From contig NZ_CP108002.1 of NCBI RefSeq assembly GCF_041435055.1, positions 5,456,001 to 5,520,000 of the forward strand: a stretch of 64,000 nucleotides of DNA. Direction: 5' to 3'. Below, in pieces: positions 8,894 to 17,396 of the stretch (the stretch's first letter is position 1; every line of letters starts with the position of its first letter). The stretch comes from Streptomyces sp. NBC_00341. GTDB taxonomy: Bacteria > Actinomycetota > Actinomycetes > Streptomycetales > Streptomycetaceae. Position numbers and translations under genes: made by a program. Below the pieces are notes generated by a model. That model saw only the letters and a list, made by a program, of their open reading frames with translations. It made no database searches and was not told where the DNA came from.

Positions 8894-9667
8894 TCACTGA
8901 GGTCCGTACTTGCGGCCCGTCCTGGAGGTGACGCCCCCGAGCAGGCCGCGCGGTGTCACCTTGACCAGGCCCATGAGCGCTTTGTAGCGGGGGTCCGGGA
9001 CCGAGACCGACTTGCCCCGTGCCAGGTCCGCCAGGGCCGTGGTCACCAGCTTGTCGGCGTCCAGCCACATCCAGCCCGGGATGTTGCCCGTGCCCATGCC
9101 GGCCCGCTGGTGGAACTCCGTCCGCACGAAGCCGGGGCAGAGCGCCATCAGCCGCACTCCCGAGCCCGCCATGTCCTTGGCCGCGCCCTGGGTGAACTGC
9201 ACGATCCACGCCTTGGACGCCCCGTACGTACCGCGCGGCACGAACGCCGCGACCGAGGCCACGTTCACCACTCCGCCCCGGCCGCGCTCCTTCATCCCGG
9301 TCGCCGCCGCGGAGGTCAGCCGCAGCACCGCCTCGCAGTGCACCTTCAGCATCGCCAGCTCATCGGCCATGGGGACGTCCAGATAACTGCCCTTGTTGCC
9401 GAACCCGGCGTTGTTGACCAGCAGATCGACGGACTGCAGACGGTCGCCCAGCCGGGCCTCCACCGCCGCGATCCCGTCGTCCTGGGACAGGTCCGCGGGC
9501 AGCACCTCGGCCTCGATGCCGTGCCGGTCGTGCAGCTCGGTGGCCTGCTCGCGCAGCCGCTCGGTGTCGCGGGCCACCAGGACCAGGTTGTGGCCCTCGG
9601 CCGCGAGCCGCCGCGCGAACGCGGCCCCGATGCCCGAGGTCGCGCCGGTAATCAGTGCAGTCGTCAT
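8894..9667 (-). CDS. SDR family NAD(P)-dependent oxidoreductase
   Basis: 257 residues from the ATG at 9667; a GTG three codons upstream (9676) is the alternative and has a slightly better GGGG spacing. Classical short-chain dehydrogenase: cofactor loop T-G-A-T-S-G-I-G near the N-terminus, N-N-A-G in the middle, catalytic Ser in V-A-S-V-A and Tyr/Lys in Y-G-A-S-K. After the catalytic motif it continues P-G-F-V-R-T-E-F. The substrate is not predictable. It stands alone between the regulator and the MOSC gene, all on the minus strand. Confidence 0.9.
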   Translation of the reverse strand: MTTALITGATSGIGAAFARRLAAEGHNLVLVARDTERLREQATELHDRHGIEAEVLPADLSQDDGIAAVEARLGDRLQSVDLLVNNAGFGNKGSYLDVPMADELAMLKVHCEAVLRLTSAAATGMKERGRGGVVNVASVAAFVPRGTYGASKAWIVQFTQGAAKDMAGSGVRLMALCPGFVRTEFHQRAGMGTGNIPGWMWLDADKLVTTALADLARGKSVSVPDPRYKALMGLVKVTPRGLLGGVTSRTGRKYGPQ

Positions 9668-9724
9668 ACGCGGCACGTTAGTGCCCCGCGCGAACCCCCT
9701 GCCGCGCCGCCCGGCGCTCCCCGC

Positions 9725-10399
9725 TCACCGCTGCCGCGCCACGTACTCCCGCGCCTGCCGCAGCGGCTCCGGGTGCAGCGCCTCCCCGGCCGGGAGCAGC
9801 AGCGGCAGCAGCTCCCGACGGGTCGTCACGGCCCGGAACTGGAGCTCCACCGTGACCTCGTGGTCCGGCCGGTGCACGATCTCCACCGGATCGCCCGCCC
9901 GGATCACGCCCGGCGCGATCACCCGCAGATACACCCCGGGGGTGGCCGCCCGGGTGTACCGCTTGACCCACTGCCGTTCGTCGAGATGGCCCGCGAACGT
10001 ACGGCACGGGACGCGGCCCGAGGTGATCTCCAGGACCAGATCGGGACCGACCCGCCAGCGTTCTCCGATCAGCGCGCCCCTGACGTCCACCCCGTCCGTC
10101 GTCAGGTTCTCGCCGAAGGCGCCGTTGGGCAGCGGACGCCCGAGTGCCTGCTCCCAGCGGTCCAGTTCCTCGCGGGCGTAGGCGTACACGGCCTGGTTCG
10201 AGCCGCCGTGGAACCGCAGGTCGCAGACCGCGTCCCCGGCCAGTCCGCTGCCGCCCGTGCCCTCGGGACCGGGCTCCGTGACCCGTACTGGGCCATCGAC
10301 CGGGCGCTTGTCGATCCCGGTCACCCCGCCCGGGGAGTCGGTGTACGGGACCGCCACGGGCCGGCCGGTGTTCACGGTCAGCACTCTCAACGCGCTCAT
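9725..10399 (-). CDS. MOSC domain protein (YiiM-like)
   Basis: 224 residues. MOSC domains bind molybdenum-cofactor-type sulfur through a conserved cysteine; here it sits in I-T-S-G-R-V-P-C-R-T-F-A-G-H. The F-H-G-G-S-N-Q-A-V-Y-A-Y and G-A-F-G-E-N-L-T segments are the other hallmarks of the YiiM branch, in which E. coli YiiM detoxifies N-hydroxylated compounds. The role here is by family only. It is divergent from the LysR regulator at 10505, with about 100 bp between them, so the regulator may control it. Confidence 0.88.
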   Translation of the reverse strand: MSALRVLTVNTGRPVAVPYTDSPGGVTGIDKRPVDGPVRVTEPGPEGTGGSGLAGDAVCDLRFHGGSNQAVYAYAREELDRWEQALGRPLPNGAFGENLTTDGVDVRGALIGERWRVGPDLVLEITSGRVPCRTFAGHLDERQWVKRYTRAATPGVYLRVIAPGVIRAGDPVEIVHRPDHEVTVELQFRAVTTRRELLPLLLPAGEALHPEPLRQAREYVARQR

Positions 10400-10504
10400 T
10401 CCCGCACGTTAGCGGCTCCCTGGTGGCTACGCGCGGAAACCGTTCTGCTCAAAGTCACACGCGAAGAATTCGCCCCTTACCCAAGAAGCCCTTATATTCG
10501 AAGG

Positions 10505-11395
10505 GTGATCGAAGCCCGCCATCTCCGCGTCCTGCGAGCCGTGTCCGCCACCGGCTCCTTCTCCGCCGCCGCCCGCGAGCTGGGCTGCACACAGCCCGCG
10601 GTCAGCCAGCAGATGAAGGCCCTGGAGTCCTCCGCCGGCACCACCCTGCTCATCCGGACCGGACGCGAGATGCGGCTGACGCAGGCCGGTCAGGCGCTCG
10701 TACGGCACGCCTCCGGCATCCTCGCCGGGCTCACCGCCGCGGAGGAGGAGGTCGCCGCGATCGCGGGCCTGCGGGCCGGCCGGGTCCGGCTGGTGTCCTT
10801 CCCGAGCGGTAGCTCCAGCCTGGTCCCTGGCGCCCTCGCGGCGCTGCGGGCGGACCACCCCGGCACCCGGGTCTCCCTGGTCGAGGCCGAGCCGCCCCGC
10901 TCGGTGGAGATGCTGCGCGACGGCGACTGCGACATCGCCCTCGCCTTCCGGTACGGCACGCAGGGCGCCGAGTGGGACGACCTGGTGGTGCGCCCGCTGC
11001 TCACCGACCGGCTGATCGGCCTGCTGCCCGAGGGGCACGAGCTGGCGGGCCGGGCTGCGGTGGGCATCGCGGATCTCGCCGCCGAACCGTGGATCGCCGG
11101 CTGCCCGCGCTGCCGCCGGCAGCTGGTGGAGGTCTGCGAGGAGTCCGGTTTCACCCCCCGGATCGACTTCGCGACCGACGACTACCCCGCGGTGATCGGC
11201 CTGGTCGGTGCCGGTCTCGGGGTGGCCGTGCTGCCGGCGCTCGCGATCGAGTCGGTACGCCCCCGGGGCGCCGTGACGGTCACCGTGGAACCGGCCATCG
11301 AGCGCGAGATCGTCGCGCTGACCCTGCCCGACCTGGCGCAGGTCCCGGCGGTGGCGGCCACGCTGGACCAGCTGTCGCTGGCGGCCGCCCGCTGA
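10505..11395 (+). CDS. LysR family transcriptional regulator
   Basis: 296 residues from GTG 10505, with GAAGGG directly upstream; the open frame extends far upstream without meaning. The N-terminal helix-turn-helix is typical (L-R-V-L-R-A-V-S-A-T-G-S-F-S-A-A-A, C-T-Q-P-A-V-S-Q-Q-M-K-A-L-E). It is followed by a LysR substrate domain with G-D-C-D-I-A-L-A-F and G-L-G-V-A-V-L-P-A-L. A C-P-R-C-R-R segment near residue 200 is unusual and could bind metal or sense thiol state. It is divergent from the MOSC gene and convergent with whiD. Confidence 0.92.
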   Translation: MIEARHLRVLRAVSATGSFSAAARELGCTQPAVSQQMKALESSAGTTLLIRTGREMRLTQAGQALVRHASGILAGLTAAEEEVAAIAGLRAGRVRLVSFPSGSSSLVPGALAALRADHPGTRVSLVEAEPPRSVEMLRDGDCDIALAFRYGTQGAEWDDLVVRPLLTDRLIGLLPEGHELAGRAAVGIADLAAEPWIAGCPRCRRQLVEVCEESGFTPRIDFATDDYPAVIGLVGAGLGVAVLPALAIESVRPRGAVTVTVEPAIEREIVALTLPDLAQVPAVAATLDQLSLAAAR

Positions 11396-11470
11396 GGGAC
11401 CGCGGGGCGTGGCGCCTGCGGAGCGGGGATCTGGAGAAACGTTTCTTCCGTACTGGGGCGGTGGCGGGAG

Positions 11471-11806
11471 TCAGCCGTGCCCGGGGGGTGACGCCGGGCC
11501 TGCGGGCGCCGTCGCGGAGATCAGCCGGTTGCGGGCCCGGCCCATGAGCTCCTCGCGCTCGTCCTCGGTCAGTCCGCCCCACACCCCGTAGGGCTCTCGC
11601 ACCGCCAGGGCGTGGGCCGCGCACTCGGCGCGTACCGGGCACCGCATGCAGACCTCTTTCGCGGAGTTCTCGCGGGCGCTCCGGGCGGCGCCCCGTTCGC
11701 CCTCGGGGTGGAAGAACAGCGAGCTGTCGACCCCCCGGCAGGCCGCCAGCAGCTGCCAGTCCCACAGATCGGCGTTGGGTCCGGGAAGGCGGGAGAAATC
11801 TGCCAT
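11471..11806 (-). CDS. whiD: WhiB-family iron-sulfur regulator WhiD
   Basis: 111 residues from the ATG at 11806 behind GAGGGG. WhiB-like proteins carry a 4Fe-4S cluster and act with the principal sigma factor. The four cluster ligands are Cys23, Cys53, Cys56 and Cys62 (A-A-C-R-G; V-C-M-R-C-P-V-R-A-E-C), the same positions I recall for S. coelicolor WhiD. The G-V-W-G-G turn is present. WhiD is needed for late sporulation steps, septation and spore wall thickening. Placement back-to-back with bldM matches the whiD-bldM pair of other streptomycetes and is the main reason for choosing WhiD over other WhiB paralogues. Confidence 0.93.
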   Translation of the reverse strand: MADFSRLPGPNADLWDWQLLAACRGVDSSLFFHPEGERGAARSARENSAKEVCMRCPVRAECAAHALAVREPYGVWGGLTEDEREELMGRARNRLISATAPAGPASPPGHG

Positions 11807-12218
11807 TGCTTGTCCCCTCGAAACCGTGCTGAGTCGGAAACGTCGTTGTCGTCCGTCGTCGGCCCTGTTCATGACCGTACATCTACGGTCTTAGTAGATG
11901 TAAATATGACTGATTGCGAATCTAGTCACAGACACCAGCAAAAGGGAAGAAAACCCGCTAAATGGGGCATAAGTTCCTGTGAAAGTTCAATTGACGGCTG
12001 GACGAACCGTGGCGCTCTCCTCCGTGTCCGCACCCTCACGTAGAGTGCCGAACCCTGTTCTCCGACCCGTAACTCTTTCGAGTGACCATCGTTGAGAGTG
12101 CGGAGGCGGTTGACAGAGAAAGCGATCGGGCAGGTGTCCGAGAGCGTCAACCGCACAGGTGACGACTTGTAACAGCCTGGAGGCTCAAGGTGACGCGCAT
12201 CAGCTTCGGAGGGCGGTC
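11807..12218. other. whiD-bldM divergent intergenic control region
   Basis: 412 bp without a gene. Its middle is unusually AT-rich for this genome (11880-11990). It contains the BldN-type promoter of bldM (12068-12095), a word at 12036-12047 (TCACGTAGAGTG) that fits the BldD box TNACNC(A/T)GNGTNA with one core mismatch plus one terminal mismatch, and GTAAATATGAC at 11900-11910, shared with the intergenic region at 18736. The whiD promoters must also lie here but I cannot place them. Confidence 0.7.
12068..12095 (+). promoter_or_regulatory. BldN-dependent promoter of bldM (bldMp1-type)
   Basis: CGTAAC (12068-12073), 16 bases, CGTTGA (12090-12095). This is exactly the CGTAAC-N16-CGTTGA consensus described for the ECF sigma factor BldN, whose best-known target is bldMp1. 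Transcription would begin near 12102, about 117 nt before the bldM ATG. Confidence 0.9.
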
Positions 12219-12830
12219 ATGACATCCGTCCTCGTCTGCGACGACTCCCCGCTTGCCCGAGAGGCGCTCCGTCGCGCGGTCGCGACCGTGCCCGGCGTCG
12301 AGCGTGTGACGACGGCGGCCAACGGCGAGGAAGTCCTCCGCCGCTGGGGTGCCGACCGTTCGGATCTGATTCTGATGGACGTACGCATGCCCGGTCTGGG
12401 AGGTGTGGAGACGGTCCGCCGACTGCTCTCCGCCGACCCCGGAGCGAGGATCATCATGCTGACCGTCGCAGAGGACCTGGACGGTGTCGCGCTCGCGGTC
12501 GCCGCCGGGGCCCGCGGGTATCTGCACAAGGACGCCTCCCGGGCGGAGCTCCGGGCGACCGTCACCCAGGCGCTGGCCGATCCGACGTGGCGGCTGGCCC
12601 CGCGCCGGCTGCGGTCGGCCGAGATGGGCGCGGCCCCCACGCTCACGGCGCGTGAGATCCAGGTGCTCGAAGGGATGAGCCACGGCCGCTCCAACGCGGA
12701 GATCGGCCGTGAGCTGTTCCTCTCGGAGGACACGGTGAAGACACACGCCAGGCGTCTTTTCAAGAAGCTCGGAGCCTCGGACCGGGCGCACGCCGTCGCG
12801 CTCGGCTTCCGCTGGGGCCTGGTCCGCTGA
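12219..12830 (+). CDS. bldM: orphan response regulator BldM
   Basis: 203 residues from ATG 12219, preceded by GGAGGG (12208-12213). The receiver domain (1-120) has the acidic pair D8-D9, the phospho-acceptor position D54 in L-I-L-M-D-V-R-M-P-G and a lysine in G-Y-L-H-K-D. A LuxR/FixJ-type helix-turn-helix follows (L-T-A-R-E-I-Q-V-L-E ... S-E-D-T-V-K-T-H-A). No kinase is adjacent. BldM is known as an atypical regulator that works without phosphorylation, as a homodimer early in aerial growth and as a heterodimer with WhiI later. The BldN promoter upstream and whiD next door support the assignment. Confidence 0.95.
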   Translation: MTSVLVCDDSPLAREALRRAVATVPGVERVTTAANGEEVLRRWGADRSDLILMDVRMPGLGGVETVRRLLSADPGARIIMLTVAEDLDGVALAVAAGARGYLHKDASRAELRATVTQALADPTWRLAPRRLRSAEMGAAPTLTAREIQVLEGMSHGRSNAEIGRELFLSEDTVKTHARRLFKKLGASDRAHAVALGFRWGLVR

Positions 12831-12862
12831 GGACCGGGCACGGCCGGCAGTCGATCCACCCC

Positions 12863-12888
12863 CCGTCCGCACACCGGCGGACGGGGCG
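12863..12888 (+). terminator. terminator after bldM
   Basis: CCCCGTCCGC (12863-12872), six-base loop, GCGGACGGGG (12879-12888): a perfect 10-bp stem 33 bp after the bldM stop. Confidence 0.7.
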
Positions 12889-13025
12889 ACCCGGGGCCCG
12901 GCGGTTTCCCGCCAGAGGAGTCCGCCGCCCCCGCGGTATGTGACGCTTCCCGGCCGATGCCGCATCCTTGAGATGTGGAGTTCCTCGGGAACGATTCGGT
13001 CGAGCGGAAGGGGAGGGCGCAGGAC

Positions 13026-13691
13026 ATGACTTCCGGCGCACCCGCTCATAACGCTTCGGTGCACAACTACGGACGCGGTGCCGCGGATGACGCGGCACCG
13101 AGGCACCATGGTCCGATGCGCGACGACGGAACGACGGTGATCGGTGCCCTGGTGCACCGCGCCGTCGAGGGCGACGCGCAGGCCACCCATGATCTGCTGG
13201 CCCATGTCCACCCCCTCGCGCTGCGCTACTGCAGGTCCCGGCTGAACCGGCTGCCCGGTGATGCCCGCCACTTCGTGGAGGACCTGGCGCAGGAGGTCTG
13301 TGTCGCGGTGCTGATGGCGCTGCCTCGGTACAAGGACACCGGCAGACCCTTCGAAGCCTTCGTCTTCGCCATCGCAGGCCATAAGGTGGCCGACCTCCAG
13401 CGGGCCGCGATGCGGCACCCGGGATCGACCGCGGTGCCCTCCGACGAGATGCCGGAGCGGCCGGACGATTCACTCGGGCCCGAGGAGCGTGCGCTGCTCA
13501 GCAGCGATGCCGCCTGGGCCAAGCGGCTCCTCGCCAACCTCCCGGAGAACCAGCGCGAGCTGCTGGTCCTGCGCGTCGCGGTCGGTCTGACCGCAGAGGA
13601 GACCGGGCAGTTGCTGGGCATGTCGCCCGGCGCGGTCCGGGTCGCCCAGCACCGTGCGCTGAGCCGGCTGCGGGCCCTCGCGGAGCAGTGA
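13026..13691 (+). CDS. shbA: sigma-70 family factor, ShbA/SigD type
   Basis: 221 residues from ATG 13026 with GGGAGGG eight bases upstream; an in-frame GTG at 12975 is less likely. Region 2 ([33 protein letters not shown]) and region 4 ([23 protein letters not shown]) are clear and region 3 is short, as in ECF-like factors. The position directly upstream of guaB matches Mycobacterium sigD-guaB2 and Streptomyces ShbA, which was reported to drive transcription of the principal sigma gene hrdB. No anti-sigma gene is visible beside it. Confidence 0.8.
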   Translation: MTSGAPAHNASVHNYGRGAADDAAPRHHGPMRDDGTTVIGALVHRAVEGDAQATHDLLAHVHPLALRYCRSRLNRLPGDARHFVEDLAQEVCVAVLMALPRYKDTGRPFEAFVFAIAGHKVADLQRAAMRHPGSTAVPSDEMPERPDDSLGPEERALLSSDAAWAKRLLANLPENQRELLVLRVAVGLTAEETGQLLGMSPGAVRVAQHRALSRLRALAEQ

Positions 13692-13694
13692 GCC

Positions 13695-13736
13695 GGGGCC
13701 TTCGCGGCCCCCGCGGGCCGGGCCTTCGCGGCCCCG
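13695..13736 (+). terminator. tandem UUCG-loop hairpins after the sigma gene
   Basis: GGGCCTTCGCGGCCCC occurs twice (13696-13711 and 13720-13735). Each copy folds as a short GC stem around a TTCGC loop, a compact double terminator between the sigma gene and the guaB promoter. Confidence 0.65.
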
Positions 13737-13772
13737 TAGGAAAGTACAGAACCTCCGGGTGATCTTGCTCGT

Positions 13773-13798
13773 GGAATGAGACACGCACGGAGGCCGTT
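13773..13798 (+). promoter_or_regulatory. SigR-type promoter before guaB
   Basis: GGAAT (13773-13777), 18 bases, GTT (13796-13798) matches the SigR (thiol-oxidative stress) consensus GGAAT-N18-GTT. It would start transcription near 13805, about 38 nt before the guaB ATG. Confidence 0.65.
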
Positions 13799-13800
13799 AG

Positions 13801-15345
<1,545 letters not shown>

Positions 15346-15360
15346 CGCGACAGCGCAGGT

Positions 15361-15394
15361 GAGGGGCGGTCCGGGGTTCCCGGGACCGCCCCTC
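15361..15394 (+). terminator. terminator between guaB and guaB3
   Basis: GAGGGGCGGTCC (15361-15372) and GGACCGCCCCTC (15383-15394) form a perfect 12-bp stem around a 10-base loop. It separates guaB from the parallel gene 55 bp further on, which therefore probably has its own promoter. Confidence 0.8.
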
Positions 15395-15449
15395 CCTCAT
15401 GTGTCGGGGATACTGGACAGCGCAGACGTAGAGGGAAAGGCCACACATC

Positions 15450-16574
15450 GTGACTGAGATCGAGATCGGGCGCGGCAAGCGCGGCCGCCGGGCATACGCA
15501 TTCGACGACATCGCCGTCGTCCCGAGCCGCCGGACCCGCGACCCGAAGGAGGTCTCGATCGCCTGGCAGATCGACGCCTACCGCTTCGAGCTGCCGTTCC
15601 TGGCCGCTCCCATGGACTCCGTGGTCTCCCCGCAGCACGCCATCCGCATCGGCGAGCTCGGCGGACTGGGCGTGCTGAACCTGGAAGGCCTGTGGACCCG
15701 GCACGCCGACCCGCAGCCGCTGCTCGACGAGATCGCCCAGATGCCCGTCGAGTCGGCCACCCGCCGGCTCCAGGAGATCTACTCCGCCCCCATCCAGGAG
15801 GAGCTGATCGGCCAGCGCATCAAGGAGGTGCGCGACTCCGGTGTCGTCACCGCCGCCGCGCTCTCCCCGCAGCGCACCGCCCAGTTCTCCAAGGCGGTCG
15901 TCGACGCGGGTGTGGACATCTTCGTCATCCGCGGAACGACGGTCTCCGCCGAGCACGTCTCCGGCGCGGCCGAGCCGCTCAACCTGAAGCAGTTCATCTA
16001 CGAGCTGGACGTCCCGGTGATCGTCGGCGGCTGCGCCACGTACACCGCCGCCCTGCACCTGATGCGCACCGGCGCCGCCGGTGTCCTCGTCGGCTTCGGC
16101 GGCGGCGCCGCGCACACCACGCGCAACGTCTTCGGCATCCAGGTCCCGATGGCGACCGCCGTCGCCGACGTGGCCGGTGCCCGCCGCGACTACATGGACG
16201 AGTCCGGCGGCCGGTACGTGCACGTGATCGCGGACGGCGGCGTCGGCTGGTCCGGCGACCTGCCGAAGGCCATCGCCTGCGGCGCGGACGCCGTGATGAT
16301 GGGCTCGCCGCTCGCCCGCGCGACGGACGCGCCGGGCCGCGGCCGGCACTGGGGCATGGAGGCCGTCCACGAGGACGTGCCGCGCGGCAAGCTGGTCGAC
16401 CTCGGCTCTGTCGGGACGACGGAGGAGGTCCTCACCGGCCCCTCGCACACCCCCGACGGCTCGATGAACATCTTCGGCGCACTGCGCCGGGCGATGGCGA
16501 CCACGGGCTACAGCGACCTCAAGGAGTTCCAGCGCGTCGAGGTCACGGTGGCCGACTCGCAGCACCGCCGCTGA
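15450..16574 (+). CDS. guaB3: GuaB3 family IMP dehydrogenase-related protein
   Basis: 374 residues, the typical length for GuaB3, a compact IMPDH-like barrel without CBS domains that sits next to guaB in actinobacteria. The start R-R-A-Y-A-F-D-D-I-A-V-V-P-S-R-R-T and the phosphate-site segment V-I-A-D-G-G-V-G-W-S-G-D are conserved. The loop that holds the catalytic Cys in GuaB reads G-F-G-G-G-A-A-H-T-T-R here, with His222 where the Cys should be. The chemistry must therefore differ, or the protein is regulatory. Start is GTG 15450. A perfect 54-bp palindrome follows the gene. Confidence 0.93.
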   Translation: MTEIEIGRGKRGRRAYAFDDIAVVPSRRTRDPKEVSIAWQIDAYRFELPFLAAPMDSVVSPQHAIRIGELGGLGVLNLEGLWTRHADPQPLLDEIAQMPVESATRRLQEIYSAPIQEELIGQRIKEVRDSGVVTAAALSPQRTAQFSKAVVDAGVDIFVIRGTTVSAEHVSGAAEPLNLKQFIYELDVPVIVGGCATYTAALHLMRTGAAGVLVGFGGGAAHTTRNVFGIQVPMATAVADVAGARRDYMDESGGRYVHVIADGGVGWSGDLPKAIACGADAVMMGSPLARATDAPGRGRHWGMEAVHEDVPRGKLVDLGSVGTTEEVLTGPSHTPDGSMNIFGALRRAMATTGYSDLKEFQRVEVTVADSQHRR

Positions 16575-16582
16575 GCGCACCC

Positions 16583-16636
16583 GCACACACCGGAGGGCCC
16601 GGACGGCGATCGCCGTCCGGGCCCTCCGGTGTGTGC
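16583..16636. terminator. perfect 54-bp palindrome, bidirectional terminator
   Basis: Left arm 16583-16609 and right arm 16610-16636 are exact reverse complements over 27 bp with no unpaired centre (GGCGATCGCC at the middle). It lies between the convergent guaB3 and the membrane-protein gene and should terminate both. Confidence 0.9.
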
Positions 16637-16651
16637 GGTGCGTGGTCCGTA

Positions 16652-17269
16652 CTAGGCCGCGGCCTTCTTGGCGCCGGAGAACGCGGCGACCGCCGCGACG
16701 GCGAAGAAGAGGTACGAGATGAAGTCCGAGTCGGCCTTCCACGCGTCGTTCAGCAGGCCGAAGTGGTCGAAGAACAGCTCGGAGACCGTGACGGGGTAGT
16801 CCTTGGCCGCGATCATCGCCTCGCCGAGGAGCTGGCCGAAGTAGACGGCGATGAGTGAGAAGACGGCGCTGAGGACCGGCAACGCCGGGTTCCGGCCACC
16901 GACCTTGCCCGAGGCGAAACCGACCAGGAAGCCGACACCGACGGCCGCGTAGCCGATCTCGTGCTTGGTGGCGCCGATGATCGCACCGTAGACCGCTCCC
17001 GCGACGACGGCCGCGACGACGGCGGCGAGGATGCCGAGCCCCACGTTGTCCCGCGCCGGGGCCACCGGCGCGAACGGTGCACCGCCGCCGAACTGGGCGC
17101 CAGGCTGGCCGTACGGACCCGGCTGCTGGCCGCCGAACGGGTTGCCGGTCGGGGCGCCCGGCTGGGGCTGGCCCGGCTGCTGTCCGGCGTACGGGTTGCC
17201 GTCCGCCGGCTTCGGGGCCTGCGGCTGGCCGTCGTAAGGCTGGTTCGGCGGTGGTACGGGCTGGCTCAT
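16652..17269 (-). CDS. Pro/Gly/Gln-rich membrane protein
   Basis: 205 residues from ATG 17269 behind AGGGGGGAA. Residues 1-65 are a low-complexity cytoplasmic tail of Pro, Gln and Gly (P-Y-D-G-Q-P-Q, N-P-Y-A-G-Q-Q-P-G-Q-P). Three or four hydrophobic segments follow (V-G-L-G-I-L-A-A-V-V-A-A-V-V-A-G; Y-A-A-V-G-V-G-F-L-V-G-F; L-P-V-L-S-A-V-F-S-L-I-A-V-Y-F; I-S-Y-L-F-F-A-V-A-A-V). The tail is of the type common in actinobacterial membrane proteins of unknown function. No enzyme motif is visible. It is convergent with guaB3. Confidence 0.8.
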   Translation of the reverse strand: MSQPVPPPNQPYDGQPQAPKPADGNPYAGQQPGQPQPGAPTGNPFGGQQPGPYGQPGAQFGGGAPFAPVAPARDNVGLGILAAVVAAVVAGAVYGAIIGATKHEIGYAAVGVGFLVGFASGKVGGRNPALPVLSAVFSLIAVYFGQLLGEAMIAAKDYPVTVSELFFDHFGLLNDAWKADSDFISYLFFAVAAVAAFSGAKKAAA

Positions 17270-17396
17270 TCGGGTTCCCCCCTGGGCGATGCGCACGGCT
17301 GTGCGATAAGTGACGCCGCAGGCTAGCAGCCGCGTCGGACATCGGCCCAGAAGATTCCGTGGCTGGATTGCGCCCAAAAGCTTGCAGGGAGTGGAA

